Source of the DNA: Cymbidium sinense
Taxonomy: Eukaryota > Streptophyta > Magnoliopsida > Asparagales > Orchidaceae
DNA: 64,000 nucleotides
Direction: 5' to 3'
NCBI GenBank assembly: GCA_021442155.1
Contig: CM038214.1
Location: 21,105,808-21,169,807, forward strand
The notes below the pieces were generated by a model. The model did not search any database. It was not told where the DNA came from and saw nothing but the letters and a program-made list of their open reading frames with translations. This document shows, piece by piece, positions 49,361 to 62,340 of the stretch. Both the position numbers and the translations under genes were made by a program. Position 1 is the stretch's first letter; each line of letters starts with the position of its first letter.

Positions 49361-52118
49361 TTAGTTTAGATTCTTAATTACTGCTAATTAATCTATGGAT
49401 CTTCTAAAATTCATATCGCTCTTAATAAAATTCAAAAAAATATGAAATAAATTTTTATGAAAAGATAAGTCAACCTAGAATATTTTAAAAATAATGAGTA
49501 TATTTAAGGGGATGACTTCTGCCTCCCCTAAGTTTTTGCAATTTATTGAAGGCTTAATTGGGCGAATTGCATATGGGTTTCCTAATTACTCCCTTAACCT
49601 AATAAAGGATAATTAAGGTGTGATTAGTAGTTTTAATCCATGATTAGAGTTGATTAAGGATAGATCTAGTAGATAAGAGGTTTAGAGAATAATTTTGGGG
49701 CATTTCCCCTAAGCTATTCACTAAACCTCCATTTTCTTTCCTTAATCTTTATTTAATTAAGGGTTAATTCATTAATTATCCCCTTAATTAATTTCTAAAA
49801 ATTCAAAAAATTTATAGAATTTAATTAATCTACTTTGGGTAGATGCTTAGTGAATTACCCAGTTCAACTAAAAAATCAAAACCCAATTCATATGTGTGTG
49901 AAAGGTTATTTTGAAATTACTTAAGCTAAACCCCTTTGCTTAAATTAACCATTAATTATGAGCCAAATTGCATTAAGCCTTTTTTCTTATTAGGTGCATT
50001 ACAAATTTAAATTCCTTGTGAGTTTTATGTCATCTCATTGGCTCATAATTATTTGGTTAACTATGTTAAGGTGGTGTAGGTAAGGTTTAATTAAGTTACT
50101 TAATTCATACCTTAACCTAATTAATACATAAAAAATAAATCTAATCATCTAAAAATTAAACAAAAATATCAAACACATGTGGGAATGGGTTAGAACAACA
50201 AACACAACTCACCTTTTCAAAATTAAATCAACTTCAAACTAAATAAAAATCACATTGAACACACTTTAATTTATTTTAAACTTTCTTATTCTATAAGAAT
50301 GTCTTTAGATTTAATTAAAGTGAATTTATTTACATGCCTTCATTGATTTGAGTCTTTCCCCAACATGTTAAATTTATATTTCATGTGGTTTCATGCATTC
50401 ATATTTTTCAAATTTAAGTTTAAAATGAAATTGTTTACTTTATGTCAAATTTGCATGTGTTGCTAAAGTAGAAATATGAGTGGCTATTATCACTACTAAA
50501 TTCAAATTATTTTACAAAACATATAAATCAAGTATCAAATCTAAAAGTATGCTACTTATATTTTAATTATGAGCTTGCATGTGAAAGAGTAGAAAGGTGT
50601 GTTTAGCATAGGTTTCTCCTCTCTTATATTAGCAAAGTTTTGATAGAGTTAGTAAGATGTATGGTTCATTTGAAAAGAACCTAATACTTACCTAATTCTA
50701 TATCCTATTCATCTCTATGCTACCACTTAAGAAGGGTTATCTATACTAACACACATAAATTTCAGAAACAAAAATGAATTAATTAATATTATTTATGCAT
50801 TCTTTCTTCTCCATTTCATATCTTTTATACACATGTTTGTATTTAAGAAAAGCGAGGTTGTGAGGCTTTAAGTAGCCCTAAGTAGGACTTGTACCTTACA
50901 TATCTGGTTAACAATCATTGTACTCAGTTATGCCTTTCTTACTTTGATGTCTATATGCAAAAATTTGGATAAAGAAACCCTTTTCTACTTAAAAAATATC
51001 ATGCATAATAAACTTCTAAATTTCCTTAAATAGCATGCATCATAAAGTGTTTAAATGTTCTAAATTGTATGTATAATATGCTTAGATTCATCATATGCAT
51101 GTTATACATGTTGGGAAAGAAATGAAGTTATATGTGTTTGTGAATTTGGTTCATTTTGTTTAATCTTAAAATTCCTTTTTTTTTGAATAGGTTTATTTAG
51201 AGTTCATCTAAACTTAGGATTAATTAAAAGACTTAATCAAAACATTCACTAAACAAAACTAAAATGTGAACCTACTTTAGAAATTACTTAGGTTAGAAAG
51301 GAAAGAGAGTTCTATTCTCTTTCCTCTTCATAACTTAATAATTAATTGTAGGATTCACTTGAACCTAATAAAAACATGAAATAAAATCAACCTAAGAAAA
51401 CTAAACAACTTAAATGAAACCCTCCACTAAGTTGAACATGTTTTCACACTTAGAAAATTTGAACCTAAATCCATAGCTAAGCATACCACACAAACCTTCA
51501 AAGCACACACATTAGCCTAAGTCACCAGTTCTAGCTTTAGATTAGGTCGGTGCATGGTTTAGTATTTTTTTTTATTTTGTGATATATGTTTTAGACTAGA
51601 TGTTAGGGTGTATGGTCATAGAATGAATGGTAGGATGCTCTTAGTCTAATCATTATTTTCTGCAGGGGATTGTACTTAAGGGGTGTAATCATAAATAAAA
51701 ATATAAATGCTTTTGCTTGCAGGAGCTTTATACCCCTAAGCATAATCCAATAGGATAGGTGGACTTAGTCACCTATGTGTGGGGTAATAAGTCCAATATA
51801 CATGCTTGGGATTTATTTGGTTTAATTTAGCTAACCTTTATTTTGCAGGTGTTAGTTAGATTTCCACTTTTTCTTTTAATGCAAATTTATGCAATTAAGA
51901 TTTTGGAATGATTATTATGGGGATTAGGATGAGCGTTGGTCATAAGATCCTATCTTATACACCATGTGAAGCCTTGGAGCATCTACCTTCCAACCATCCA
52001 AAAGAAGGAATCAAAGAAAGAAAAGAAAAAGAAGAAGAAGAAAGAAGAATGAAGCTTGAAGACCCTCATAACAATGGATTCCTTGCTTAAATGTAACTTA
52101 ATTCATTTGTAATTGGTT
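49361..52118. other. AT-rich unassigned stretch up to the scaffold gap
   Basis: No gene supported. It contains a purine-rich GAA/AAG tract (about 52012-52060) inside the 60-codon frame 51908-52090. Three 'tgcag' sites preceded by pyrimidine runs (51660, 51716, 51846) resemble splice acceptors. Position and composition would fit LTR or leader sequence of the gypsy element, but I cannot show it. Confidence 0.3.
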
Positions 52119-52218
52119 NNNNNNNNNNNNNNNNNNNNNNNNNNNNNNNNNNNNNNNNNNNNNNNNNNNNNNNNNNNNNNNNNNNNNNNNNNNNNNNNNN
52201 NNNNNNNNNNNNNNNNNN
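52119..52218. other. Scaffold gap of exactly 100 N
   Basis: One hundred N's, the conventional placeholder for a join of unknown length. Sequence character changes across it, so linkage of left and right parts rests on scaffolding only. Confidence 0.99.
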
Positions 52219-54834
52219 AAACAAGATTATAAGTCACTAGACTAGCCACACTGTCGAGGTTGTACCTGTCATCTTGACCTTCCTTAGGAGCCATTCTCTA
52301 ACCAACTTACTTGGTTATCTCACAAGACTAGGTATCCACCCCTTGCCTGAGAGGATATATATGTTTACAAAGTGCTTTGCTTATAATCAATGGCAGAAAG
52401 ACTAATCCCCTTCTCTTAGAGCAATCCGCATTAGACAAGGGTGTTCCTCACTTTTGCCACAAATGGCACCTATGGGTAGGTTTTGGGGCATGCTACCAAT
52501 CCCATGTTTACATCTTGAGAATCCAGTGGCTTCACATCTAGCGCCTCATCCTCAAAGGAGTGAGACTCCAACTTTTGTCTTCGGTACCCATCTAAGTTAT
52601 ATTATGATTTTCACTATACTTTCTCTATTCATTTTTTCTTTCTTTAATAATAATGAGAGGTATCGAAAGAAATTTCATCTGGTCAAACCAAAGAAAGGAA
52701 GTTGGTACGGCCATACTAGGGATGGAGTTCATTGGGTAGCCTTTCTGCCACTATCATCAGTGGGACATCAGTCTTTATTAGGCCACTACCGACTATTTCA
52801 GCTAAGGCTATTGAAAGGATTTCAAAAAAGACAATGGTGTCCTAGTTCATATGAACTCACATCATTGAACGGTTCTGTATTTTATAGCATCATGGAAACC
52901 CTTATCTAAGTAGCCCCCTCTACTAGTTCAAATATAATATCTAGCTAAACCTTTCTTCAAGATATGCCACCAAAAAAGAATTGTTCAATAAAGCTCTATG
53001 CAAAATCCTCTGAAAATAAGAAAGATTGGCATGAGCAGCTCCCAGAGTATAAGAATGACAAGGGGCATAGACTAAGCTTTAAAAATTTATACAAAGTGCT
53101 CGTATATGACTGAGTTCTCATCCAAGCATTCGTGAATAGCCAAGTTAAACATATAAGAAAGAAAGATTCTAGTAGCTAACAGGGTATTGGTCTTATTTTA
53201 TTGACTTAGTAAAGTTTGGGTATTGACTAAACCCCATTGGCAAAACCAGTATGCTTTTGAATTACTCAATGGCGCATAGAATAGAAAAGCTTATGTCTTC
53301 TCTCATGATCTGAAGCCAAGATAATCAATGAAAGGCACAAGGGTCATCTTCCTCTTTCTCCATAGTCCCTAGCATTGAATGATTGTTTACCTCGACTAAA
53401 CAACTCCCTTAATCAATCTCATCTGTGCTAAAAACACCTCACAGTCCTATGCCTTTCAGCCTTTTAATCTGATCTCTTCTTGGCCTAATTTAGGGTAGGC
53501 ACCTCTTCTCAATTCAAAGAAGTACTCAATCCTGACTCTGCATCTTACTTTTTCAATGGAAGCTAAATTTCTACCTTCAAGGTTGAAGGTCAAGTTAGAA
53601 GGTGATTTGGCTATGAAAATAGGCATTGAAAAGCAATCCACCCAAGAAAGCAGTCATCAAGCTAGATATAGATGAAATTCTAATTGTTGCATTTACACTA
53701 TTTGATTAGACAAATTCTAGTGCCAATAGGATTCATGAAAATTGAAAGAAGAGCTAGCAAATCTTGGAATGTTTCCCGTATTAAAGTGAAGGAAAGGTGG
53801 ATTCCCTATAGAAGTTTATTTTTTTCTTCAATCGATTCATCTTAGCCTTAGACTGCTAAAGTTAGCTTTTGCCCTGTACCTGGACTAGCTATCTTGAAAG
53901 AAATGTAGTCATGCATCTCTAAAGAGTCAAAATAATTAGTCTTTACCCTATAACTAAAATGAAATAGCTCAGCTTCTTCATTTCATAGAGGTAATTCCTA
54001 TTCTCCTTCTTATTTGAATAAGGCAAAGGCTTTACCAATTCCCTATCACAACCACATTAAGTATAGAAATGAATTCTTATCAAATAAAACTCTGCACCTT
54101 CACTCATCCCTTTCATTCAGAATCTCACATCTCGATCTCTCTTTCCACTACTAAGGAAGATTTCAACCTCTTCTTTCGGAAAACATTTGCAAACCCTGAG
54201 ACCAGCTAGCTGAGCTAGAAGCCTCCTTTCTTTGCTTCGACTAATTACCTACTCCCATCTCTCTCAATCCTAAAACCATAACTATACTATGGCTTTGTTC
54301 TCATATCCATCTTTTCTTTTCTGCTGTTCAAAGAAATGCTTATCTTTTTGAAGCTCGTACATCACTACCTCTAATCAAATTCATTGATTGCGCTAAAGAT
54401 GCTTACCTATAAAGAAATGACTTTCAAGTGAGGAGTGAATGAAAGTTGATATGATATAGAAATCCTAGGCTCAAAAGCCACATTTATCGATCCTTCAGAC
54501 CATAATCACCCGATTGAAGAAGGCCAAGGTAGGATCTGAAAGAGATGAATGTGAACGGGAGCGCAAATTGCTAGAGACCAATATGGATGGATGTACGATG
54601 GAGAAGCTAGCTGGATTCCAAGAGCTCTTCTTCATCCTTTCAACCCCCCACTCATACTGATACTGATTGTGCTTTCCATGTTTGCTTTTTATATTATGTA
54701 TTCCATGTGTAAGGTTTTGTATTGAATTTATTAGTCTAGTTAGTTTCATTGATTACTTTTCTACGCTCTTAAAAAAGTATGTTTTCCTTCGCTGGCTCTA
54801 TGACAAAAGATACATTGACATATTTCTTTGTGGA
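52219..54834. other. DNA resembling plant mitochondrial intergenic sequence
   Basis: Less AT-biased than the left flank and rich in 'ctttcttt', 'gaaagaa' and 'ctcttctttcgg' phrases typical of plant mitochondrial spacers. No mitochondrial gene was recognised. It could be a nuclear copy of mitochondrial DNA or simply unplaced repeat. The call rests on texture only. Confidence 0.3.
52454..52909 (+). CDS. Unidentified 151-codon open frame
   Basis: I do not recognise the product. It has one hydrophobic segment of about 20 residues (around residues 48-66, IMIFTILSLFIFSFF), then a basic stretch (ERYRKKFHLVKPKKG), then no known motif. The N-terminal part is Pro-rich. It may be a fragment of a mitochondrial or transposon gene, or chance. 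No start-site signal or neighbour supports expression. Confidence 0.2.
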   Translation: MPQMAPMGRFWGMLPIPCLHLENPVASHLAPHPQRSETPTFVFGTHLSYIMIFTILSLFIFSFFNNNERYRKKFHLVKPKKGSWYGHTRDGVHWVAFLPLSSVGHQSLLGHYRLFQLRLLKGFQKRQWCPSSYELTSLNGSVFYSIMETLI

Positions 54835-55170
54835 CTGACCAAGCAAGAGGTAGGGCCTCTCTTACTTTTCAAATAGTGATCAGAAGATTAGTTAATAAAA
54901 GAGATAACACAGGCCTATGAATGAGTTCAGTGGATAAAGAAAAAAAGAGGAATGAGAGATTTTCTATGTTCTTAGGCAGAACCATAGCAAGTTACAATGA
55001 GTCACGCTGACCAAGCAAGAGGTAGGGCCTCTCTTACTTTTCAAATAGTGATCAAAAGATTAGTCAATAAATGAGATAGCATGCCTATGAATGAGTTCAG
55101 TGGATAAAGAAAAAAAGATGAATGGGAGATTTTCTATGTTCTTAGGAGAACCATAGCAAGTTACAAGCGT
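54835..55170 (+). repeat. 172-bp tandem duplication
   Basis: 'ctgaccaagcaagaggtagg' starts at 54835 and again at 55007. The copies match through 'accatagcaagttacaa' with about ten substitutions and a few small indels. Two units only. Confidence 0.92.
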
Positions 55171-55639
55171 GCGCTAATAGTAGGGCATCTATTTTTATGA
55201 TCAATATTAGAATAGGGTTCTTTTCTAAAGAACTGAGTTTGAAGGACCAAAGGCCTATTCCTCTTCCTTCAGGACTATCAACTTTGCTACCACTAGCCTT
55301 AGCTCTCCATAAATGAGAATCCATCATCTCGTACTATATTTGAGTGTGTGCTTAGGACACTATCTCCCATTGAGATCTGATCGAGTCAAAATAGTATCTG
55401 AGAATGATGTATAGAGTCAATACAATAAGCTACACAATCATGTGAACTGGTCATATTGATGATCGACCATTTCAGATGAAAATATGTAGGGGTGATGTGC
55501 AAACTGGGTTGGGCCCACCTTTGGTGTACCAGTTATTATGCTTAAAATTGATTTTTTAGTACAAAAAGGACCTAGCATTTCTATCTCATATGGCATGATA
55601 AGAGATGGGATTTTTTTAAAGATATTTTGCTTAGTGAGT

Positions 55640-56050
55640 ATATATTCCACGGTTCAAAACTCCATCTAGGGAGTACATTTGCAAGACCAAAAACTTATGG
55701 CCAAACCACAAATAAGCAGATGGACACTTAACAAAAATCGATACAATTATCCTAACGATCCATAGAGGAGTCTCCTTTTGGAAGAGCATCCGAATTGTAA
55801 TCTTAGAGTTCCCCTGATGTGCACCTGTGTCAATTGTCATAAATAATAGGTTCTAATTCTAAATCAGAGGGACAAAATCTCTACTTTGTTGTTGGTAGAT
55901 TAGGTGATTGGGATCGAATAGCAAGCAAGTACCTGTCCATCATGGTCTCTAAAAAAAAAGACCTCTAGACCCTACAGATCCAAGATTTGGAGAGGTAGAG
56001 CCATCAAAATTGAGCTTCACTCTCCCCTAGTCTGTGGGAACCTATTGAAC
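55640..56050 (-). pseudogene. RNase H (RVT_3-type) fragment of a retroelement
   Basis: On the minus strand 'GRVKLNFDGS' (FDG at 56000-56008) is the first catalytic segment of the plant RNase H fold. After a frameshift come 'RDHDGQVLACYS' and 'STNNKVEILSL' (the Glu segment). After a further shift 'GNSKITI' sits where GDS is expected. Stops and at least two frameshifts break it. The flanking minus-strand sequence up to about 57000 may belong to the same element, but no reverse transcriptase box was readable. Confidence 0.6.
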
Positions 56051-58140
56051 ATTGGTTTGAGTTGAAGGAGTGGAAAGAGAGGAAGACACTCCCCACTTAT
56101 GCAGATAATAAAGTTCTTCTTCAAGAATGGAAGCAACCCTGGGAGAAGTTGAACACTCTATCATTTTTTTTCTAGATATGCCGATGGTAATAAGGAAAGT
56201 TGAGATCTACATGCTCTTGAGACATAAGTTTGGAATGCTTCTTTTCACCCAAGAGAAAAATAGAATAGACTAAGAATGAGACCAATAGAGAAAAGAATAA
56301 AACCAAGGCAAGGTGGGTTCAATTCCAATTTAGGCAATGTAGAAGGACATGGCTTGTCATTTTAATGAAGATTTGGCAAAATAAATAGTCTTAAGGAGCA
56401 TTCATATCTCTCAAGTTTAAATTTTCTATAGGAAGACTTTCCAAGATCTCTGTAGACAAATGACTTCATTTTGGGAATAGACGATTGTGCCTTACTAGGT
56501 AAGAAGTTAGTTTGAGGAGAAAAAGGAATTTTTCTAACAATACTGATCGAATGGAGAAATGACATGTAGAGAAAAATCTTCAAACAAACTTATCCTTATG
56601 ATTAAAAGGAAAGAGGGGAAGATCCATAGCTTTTATGTAGTCTACAATGTCCTTATCCCAAATTTTTTTTATGAAACTCAAGTGCTAGTGAGAATGAGAT
56701 ATGTTACTATGGCAAAGAGAAAATCTGAGGGCAGTTGAACTTTTCAAAGTTTTCATGGAGTACCCGATAACTAGAGATTAAATCACAAGCTGATTACTTA
56801 CCATTCTCAATAGAGAGAGACTAGCAATGATAACTAGGAATATCTTTAAAATGAGTTTTCCATGCATAGGAGGCGTGGAAGTCATGTGTCTTGCAAAAAA
56901 TGACAAAGTATTCTTGCTATGTATGGATGCCAGGCCTTCAGGTGTGCGCATGTCTCATCATGGATTAGCTGGTCTTTTTTTTCATAGGGATTTACTAGAG
57001 TGATGATGGAGCTAGTATAATATCAATAAGCCACTTGGGATACAATGGCTGACAGTTTTCCATAGTTGACTTTTCACGTGATTGATTACCTTGTTGAGTT
57101 GAGAGGCACTGGCTAAATCCCTTACTCGAGTTTATTTTGAATGACCTACTCACCTGACATGTATATTCAATCACATTGGTGTGGTTTAAGTTAGATAAAT
57201 CAGATAAGGATCAGGGTTGAATAAAAGATCTTTCATATCCAAACAAGGGAGTACCCCCTTTGACGGAAAAGGGTAGGTGCTAGTAAAGAATTCTCTATGC
57301 TACATACCTTTCTTTATATTAACTTTTGTCAAAAACTGCTATTCTTAATGAAAGAAATGTAGTTAAATACTTATGTCTAATGTACTCATTTTCTTTTTTA
57401 TGTAAAGAGCCACTTCCACTTCTATATTCTATTGTATATATATAGGTCTCCTCTCACTTTGCTCAAGCTTGTAAACACCTCTCCTTTCAGTTGAGTCTCA
57501 TTGAAGTTATCCTCTCCTAAAAGTTGAGCTATCGCCTTGATTAGTGATTAACTCTCATAGTTCACTTAGACGAGAAGCTTTTCTTCTTCTCTTGACTAGC
57601 ATGCTCACGAGGCTCAAAACTAGAGTGGGGTTCGAAAGCTCACTGGCTCCATATCCATATCATCTCAAAGGCAGATTGTTGTTTTCTTTGTAGACTGGCT
57701 CACTCGAAATCCAAAAAGAGAAAGAGTTGTTCTCCCTTTATCCTTGGTTTTTTCTTTCAGTAATTGAACTCATCAAACAATAGTTTGAGCAATCATGTTA
57801 ATTTTGTCTTTTGGTTTCACTAATCATCTAAATCAAACTGGTCATGAAAGCTTCTCTTTCCTAAAGAGAGGGGGCATAGGTCTTTGGCAGAGATCGATAG
57901 TTGACACTCACTTTAGAAAGTGTCAGATAGAGGTCAATAAAAAAAGGTGCTAGTTGAGGGCTCAAAAATAAAAGGATAGGAAAATAATAGCTGAAGGCTA
58001 GGACAGAAGAGGCAAACAAGTGGATTCTAAAATGTAAGAAATAGTGGCTACCATTGCAGAAGTATAGCACTAAAAATAGCCCAAGAAGCTGCACATAAGA
58101 TAGCAATTTTTTCCTTGCCGATGCAACTAAGTCCTAAGGA
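56051..58140. other. Unassigned stretch, possible decayed retroelement and promoter-like AT block
   Basis: No gene supported. A 'tgtatatatataggtctcctc' TATA-like sequence lies at about 57432-57452, followed by CT-rich leader-like DNA. An LTR promoter is possible but unproven. Minus-strand open frame 57861-58106 is Leu/Phe-rich and probably chance. Confidence 0.3.
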
Positions 58141-58184
58141 AGTCTTATAGGACCCGTTGGAGGATGATATGATTTTGATAAAAT

Positions 58185-59040
58185 TTTCTTTTTAGATGAT
58201 GATGAGCTTCAAGCTGTATTCCAACTTGGATAGGACAGTGGCCAGATCAATGATTTCGATGATGAAGATCTAGATTATGGAGATGAGGCGCTAGATTTTA
58301 GTTCTTTTCATGTTCTTTTTGGGTTTCCTTTTCTCTTTCTAGCAAGGACTAAAGATGTAAAACAACAAGCACAATAAGTTACTGCTAAGCCCTTAAAGTC
58401 TAACAAGATTTTGTTTGAGAATTAAGTGAGAAAATGACCAAGCACCTCAAACCCCTCTACATCACTATGCACATAGATGGTTGCCTAGTTTCAAGAGTGC
58501 TTTTATTTTGGATAATAGACCTTAATATGATGCCCATCACCATGCTAATCTTTATGATCGAAACAACTTCAAGTTATAATGCCCTATTAGGAAGGTCCAT
58601 AGCAATTGGTGTTTTCCATCCTATTTGCACCAGCTCCTTCTCTTTTGACATGAAGAAAGAGTTGAAGTAGTTTGAGCTAACCAACGACCGTTTTACTTGG
58701 ACTCATATGCAATCGAAGCAATTCTCTATGAAATGAAGATCATGTTACTATAGTGTTTATAGGAAAAGGATAGAATGGCCATCCAATAGGGATCACTATC
58801 ACAACCACTAGGCCTAGTGGCAAAATCAATGGGTTAGGTGCCACCACAATACAATGCTATGCACCTTATCTTTGTTTAGGATGCTTCCAAGAAAGCTTTG
58901 ATTTTCGGTCTTTTTGGAAGACCAAAATGTTGAATTGTGAGTAATCAGAGGTGCGACCCAAAGGTGTCATATCAGCTTGACACGTTCAGAGTGCCCAAGG
59001 TTGAGTTTCCTCGGAAAGTGGAATTGAATGAAGAAGCTAA
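58185..59040 (+). pseudogene. Ty3/gypsy gag-pol linker and protease-region remnant
   Basis: An acidic linker (DDEDLDYGDEALDFSS, about 58255-58305) precedes open frame 58434-58670. That frame opens with 'KHLKPLYITMHIDG' and later has 'SSYNALLGR', two conserved stretches around the retropepsin of plant Ty3 elements. The Asp-Ser/Thr-Gly active site expected in between is not visible, and the gap between the stretches is too short, so an internal deletion is likely. Reading continues in broken frames to about 59040. This is a different element fragment from the pol at 40.6-43.2 kb, which lacks this part. Whether they are the same family cannot be told from non-overlapping pieces. Confidence 0.65.
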
Positions 59041-59228
59041 TGGTGCTATTGGTAAGTGAAATGTGAAAGGGCAAACTCGTGGATCACCTACACGATCTGC
59101 TTCATTGTGAATGCTTAGAGTCTAGCAAGTCGATGAGATAGAGAGAACTCAATTCTTTGAATAAGTCATTTCATTGACTTCTTAATAAGAAAATCAAACC
59201 TATCCTTCATAGTCAAGTCAAGACAAGT

Positions 59229-59323
59229 TGACCTCTCCTTTCAATCAAATATAACAGCCTCACGTCTCTATTTCAGTCGAGTATAATAGCTCACCTCTCC
59301 TTTTAGTTTCTTTCTATATGTAA
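59229..59323 (+). repeat. 31-bp minisatellite, three copies
   Basis: The motif 'acctctcctttca' / 'acgtctctatttca' / 'acctctccttttag' starts at 59231, 59262 and 59293, exactly 31 bp apart; the first two copies are joined to the next by 'tataayagc'-type text. A similar 'cacctctcctttcagttgag' stands alone near 57477. Confidence 0.8.
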
Positions 59324-62300
59324 TTTCATATATAACAATAGTTTAGCCTTACTGAATCAAGTTTGTTATTTGTTTACGATAAGAGAGTGCCCAATAGTGC
59401 ATAGCCCTGAGGATCAAAATGGTCTAGTGAAGCTGATACCCATTTGGTGTAAGCACTTCTCAAACTTGGCATTACTTTTAGGAGAGAATAATTGAAAGGT
59501 GAGTTACAAAAATAAATTCCAATCATTTTCCTATCAAATTTCAACAAAATTTATAAATGAAAGATAGATTGGGTGGATATTCAGTTGAGCTACTTCTTTT
59601 AGTTCATTTCTAGGTTGACTTTCCAAAAGCTATACAACATAGAAATCTACCTAACCCTCAGAATGATCAAGAGTTTCAATATTTCAAAAGAAGATGCACA
59701 TTCATAGGGCTCAGAATCTAAGTTAGAATAGAAAGTAATTGAATCATTTCCCTCCAATCTTATTTGTGAGTCTTGCCGCTACTTAACTATGAGTAAGAGT
59801 TGGAGATCTGGGGTTCATGACTGGTGCTATTGCTATTGAATCATCTCTTTCCAAACATAAGGCTCTAAATCCATTGTGAAAGAAGGGGCTATTCAAATTG
59901 ACCTAAGGATCGACTAGAAATGAATGAAGACAGTCAATTCCCTTATGAAAGGAAAGGGAGCTGTGGGACTTCAGAAGCTCATGCCATCAAAAAGTAATCT
60001 CTTTTGAAATAGAAGGTTAGCATAGCATGATTGACTGGTTGTAGGTGAGGTAGGTAGATCATTCAAGTGGGAGGTACTACCACGACATGGCTGAAGCATG
60101 GGCATCGATGTAAGAGAAAGCAGCATCCTGGTGAAACCAGAGTGTGGCTAGTTGTTAGTCATGAGTTAGATCTGATTTGGACTGAGCCATGGAGAAGTTG
60201 GCACAAATCCTGCCTCTTGAATCATTAAATTACAATACTACATGCCTTAGATGAAAACTTTGATTCACTCCATAAAGTGCCTTGACTCGAATCAATAAAT
60301 TTAGGTGAAGGAGTGATGTCTCTTGACCGGTCTGTATCAAAACCTTCCTTTTCTAAGCTAAGTAAGATCAAGTGCTTATTTCATTGCCAGAATGAGAATT
60401 CGAAGAATTCATATATTCATTTGCTTTATATTATCTTTAGTTGAGCTAGTAGATGAGCCAGAAGTTGGTTAACTTACTCATGATCATGAGCTAGAGTAGC
60501 ATCACTACTACTAACATAAGTAAAAGCTCTAGGTTTATATGAAGCAGTCAATCCACCATAGAGGCAATATACATATTCCTCCACTACCATAAGCAGGAGT
60601 GGTCGTAGAGGCAGAGGAAGGAGCAAGTGTGGTTTCAGGCCTTTGTAGATTGCTTAGTTCTACAACTTATAATATGAGAAGCTACAAACCCGAGACTGGG
60701 CCATGAGACCCTATAAGTACCCTCTTAGATTAGCCCCTACTTATAGAAGTAGTAGAACCCCACAAACCCCCTTCCACTAGAATAGTGGTCTTAGAACTCG
60801 AGAGAAATCCACTTCTATGGTTGGATGGAGACATGGTAACTTTGTTGGACCACCAGTGAATTTGTTGACCTCCCTAAGCTTTTAGAATCTAAGGCCAGGC
60901 TCCCGACATTCCATTAGTTGATAAGCCTCTCTTTTTTAGGTTGTGACTCTGACTTTAGTATGTCCTACCACATGGAGGGTCACTGTCCACAGAATCAAAG
61001 AAAAAGATTAAGCCAAACTAATTCAACATCATTTGGGTCTACTAGTTTCGAACCTAGAGCTACTCGTGCTAGAGATATTATGACCGTGTTGCGAGCTACA
61101 AAGCTGAATTGTGTTCATATTTGGTGTTGACTATGAAGGATGAGAAAGAAGGCAATTTGATTCTTACCAGTGGATTTCATAGAAGTAGATTCAGTGTTGG
61201 GACTCTAAAAAGAGATTCTCCTAAAAAAAAGAAGTGAGCCACCATTTCATAGACACAACCTACCGATGCGATGCACCAGCACCACAAATTGTAAAGCCTT
61301 TAGTAGATCTGCATTACCAGCAGAACCAACATAGATACAAATAGCATAAAAAAGGTTGACTAGGCAATTCCATTTTAGAAGATAACTCACCCCATAGAAG
61401 CCAGAAAGCACCTTTAGAGGCATTGATCACCCATCATAAGAAGCGAGAGAAGCTAGTGGTAGCAACATCTTTCACCGCCAGAGTCACTTTCTCTATATCT
61501 AAAACTAGTTGACTTTTATCAAAAGTAGAGGCAGTTGAAGATTCAATTGCAAACCTTTAATTAAAAGCACTAGTACTACCAATTGCCTTCCCTAAAATGA
61601 TTTCACTTGATTCCTAGGTGCCTAGCAACATAACCTACGAGCCCCTCATTTGGAGATTTTGCAACTAAGTGGATTAAGTAGTGTTATAACTTCAACCGAG
61701 GGAGATGTGAATCTTTCTAATACCAAGATTCTCCCTTTCTATGACTATGAAACACTTGGGTGCTACAGATAAGCATCTTTATACATGTTATGGAGCCCTT
61801 TTACGAAGATATCAAACATGTAGGTCATAGCCTCATGCGGGAGGAGTCCACTCCAAAAAAGTCGTGACGTGTTCTTGACAGTTTGCATTCTATCATTTCT
61901 TCCTCCTTAGAAAAGGTCTTTAGAAAGGTGCAGTAATCATAGGATTGCTAAGCTGGTATATAGTCTTTGCTCTTTCTAAAAGAGAATATGAGTATGGCCG
62001 TAGGGACCAAAACTTTCTCTAAAAATCATACCATACATATACCAGATTACACCCCTAGGGAGCATTGTAAGTAGAACTATGTTGAGTTATTGACCAGGTC
62101 TGCTTGAATGCTTTTTGCATATGTCCCTTCTGATTCCAAAATTCCTATTCAACTTGGTTTTGGTTGTCTACTCCTAAGACCTACATTCACCCTATTTATG
62201 AGGCAAAGAATGTAAACATCTCAAAAGAAAGTAAGCATGATGCATGGCACACCTAATTGCCGAAACTTTTGACAACTACCAGTAGCTTGCCAAGTTATGA

Positions 62301-62340
62301 TATGAGGTGCCTATGACCTCTAATTATGATGATCCTTTAC
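59324..62340. other. Mitochondrial-like intergenic DNA, no gene recognised
   Basis: Same texture as 52219-54834 ('gaaagaaggggctattc', 'ctttctaaaagagaa'). The 70-codon frame 60918-61130 has no recognisable motif. No tRNA or intron core was found by eye. The mitochondrial suggestion is strengthened slightly by the mitovirus-like fragment next door. Confidence 0.3.

Noticed and set aside
49361..52118. Gypsy 3' LTR with defined ends
   Set aside because: No convincing polypurine tract, TG...CA ends or second LTR copy in the window, so boundaries would be guesses.
52454..52909. Mitochondrial cytochrome c biogenesis or similar gene
   Set aside because: One hydrophobic segment and a basic stretch only; I could not match any specific mitochondrial protein motif.
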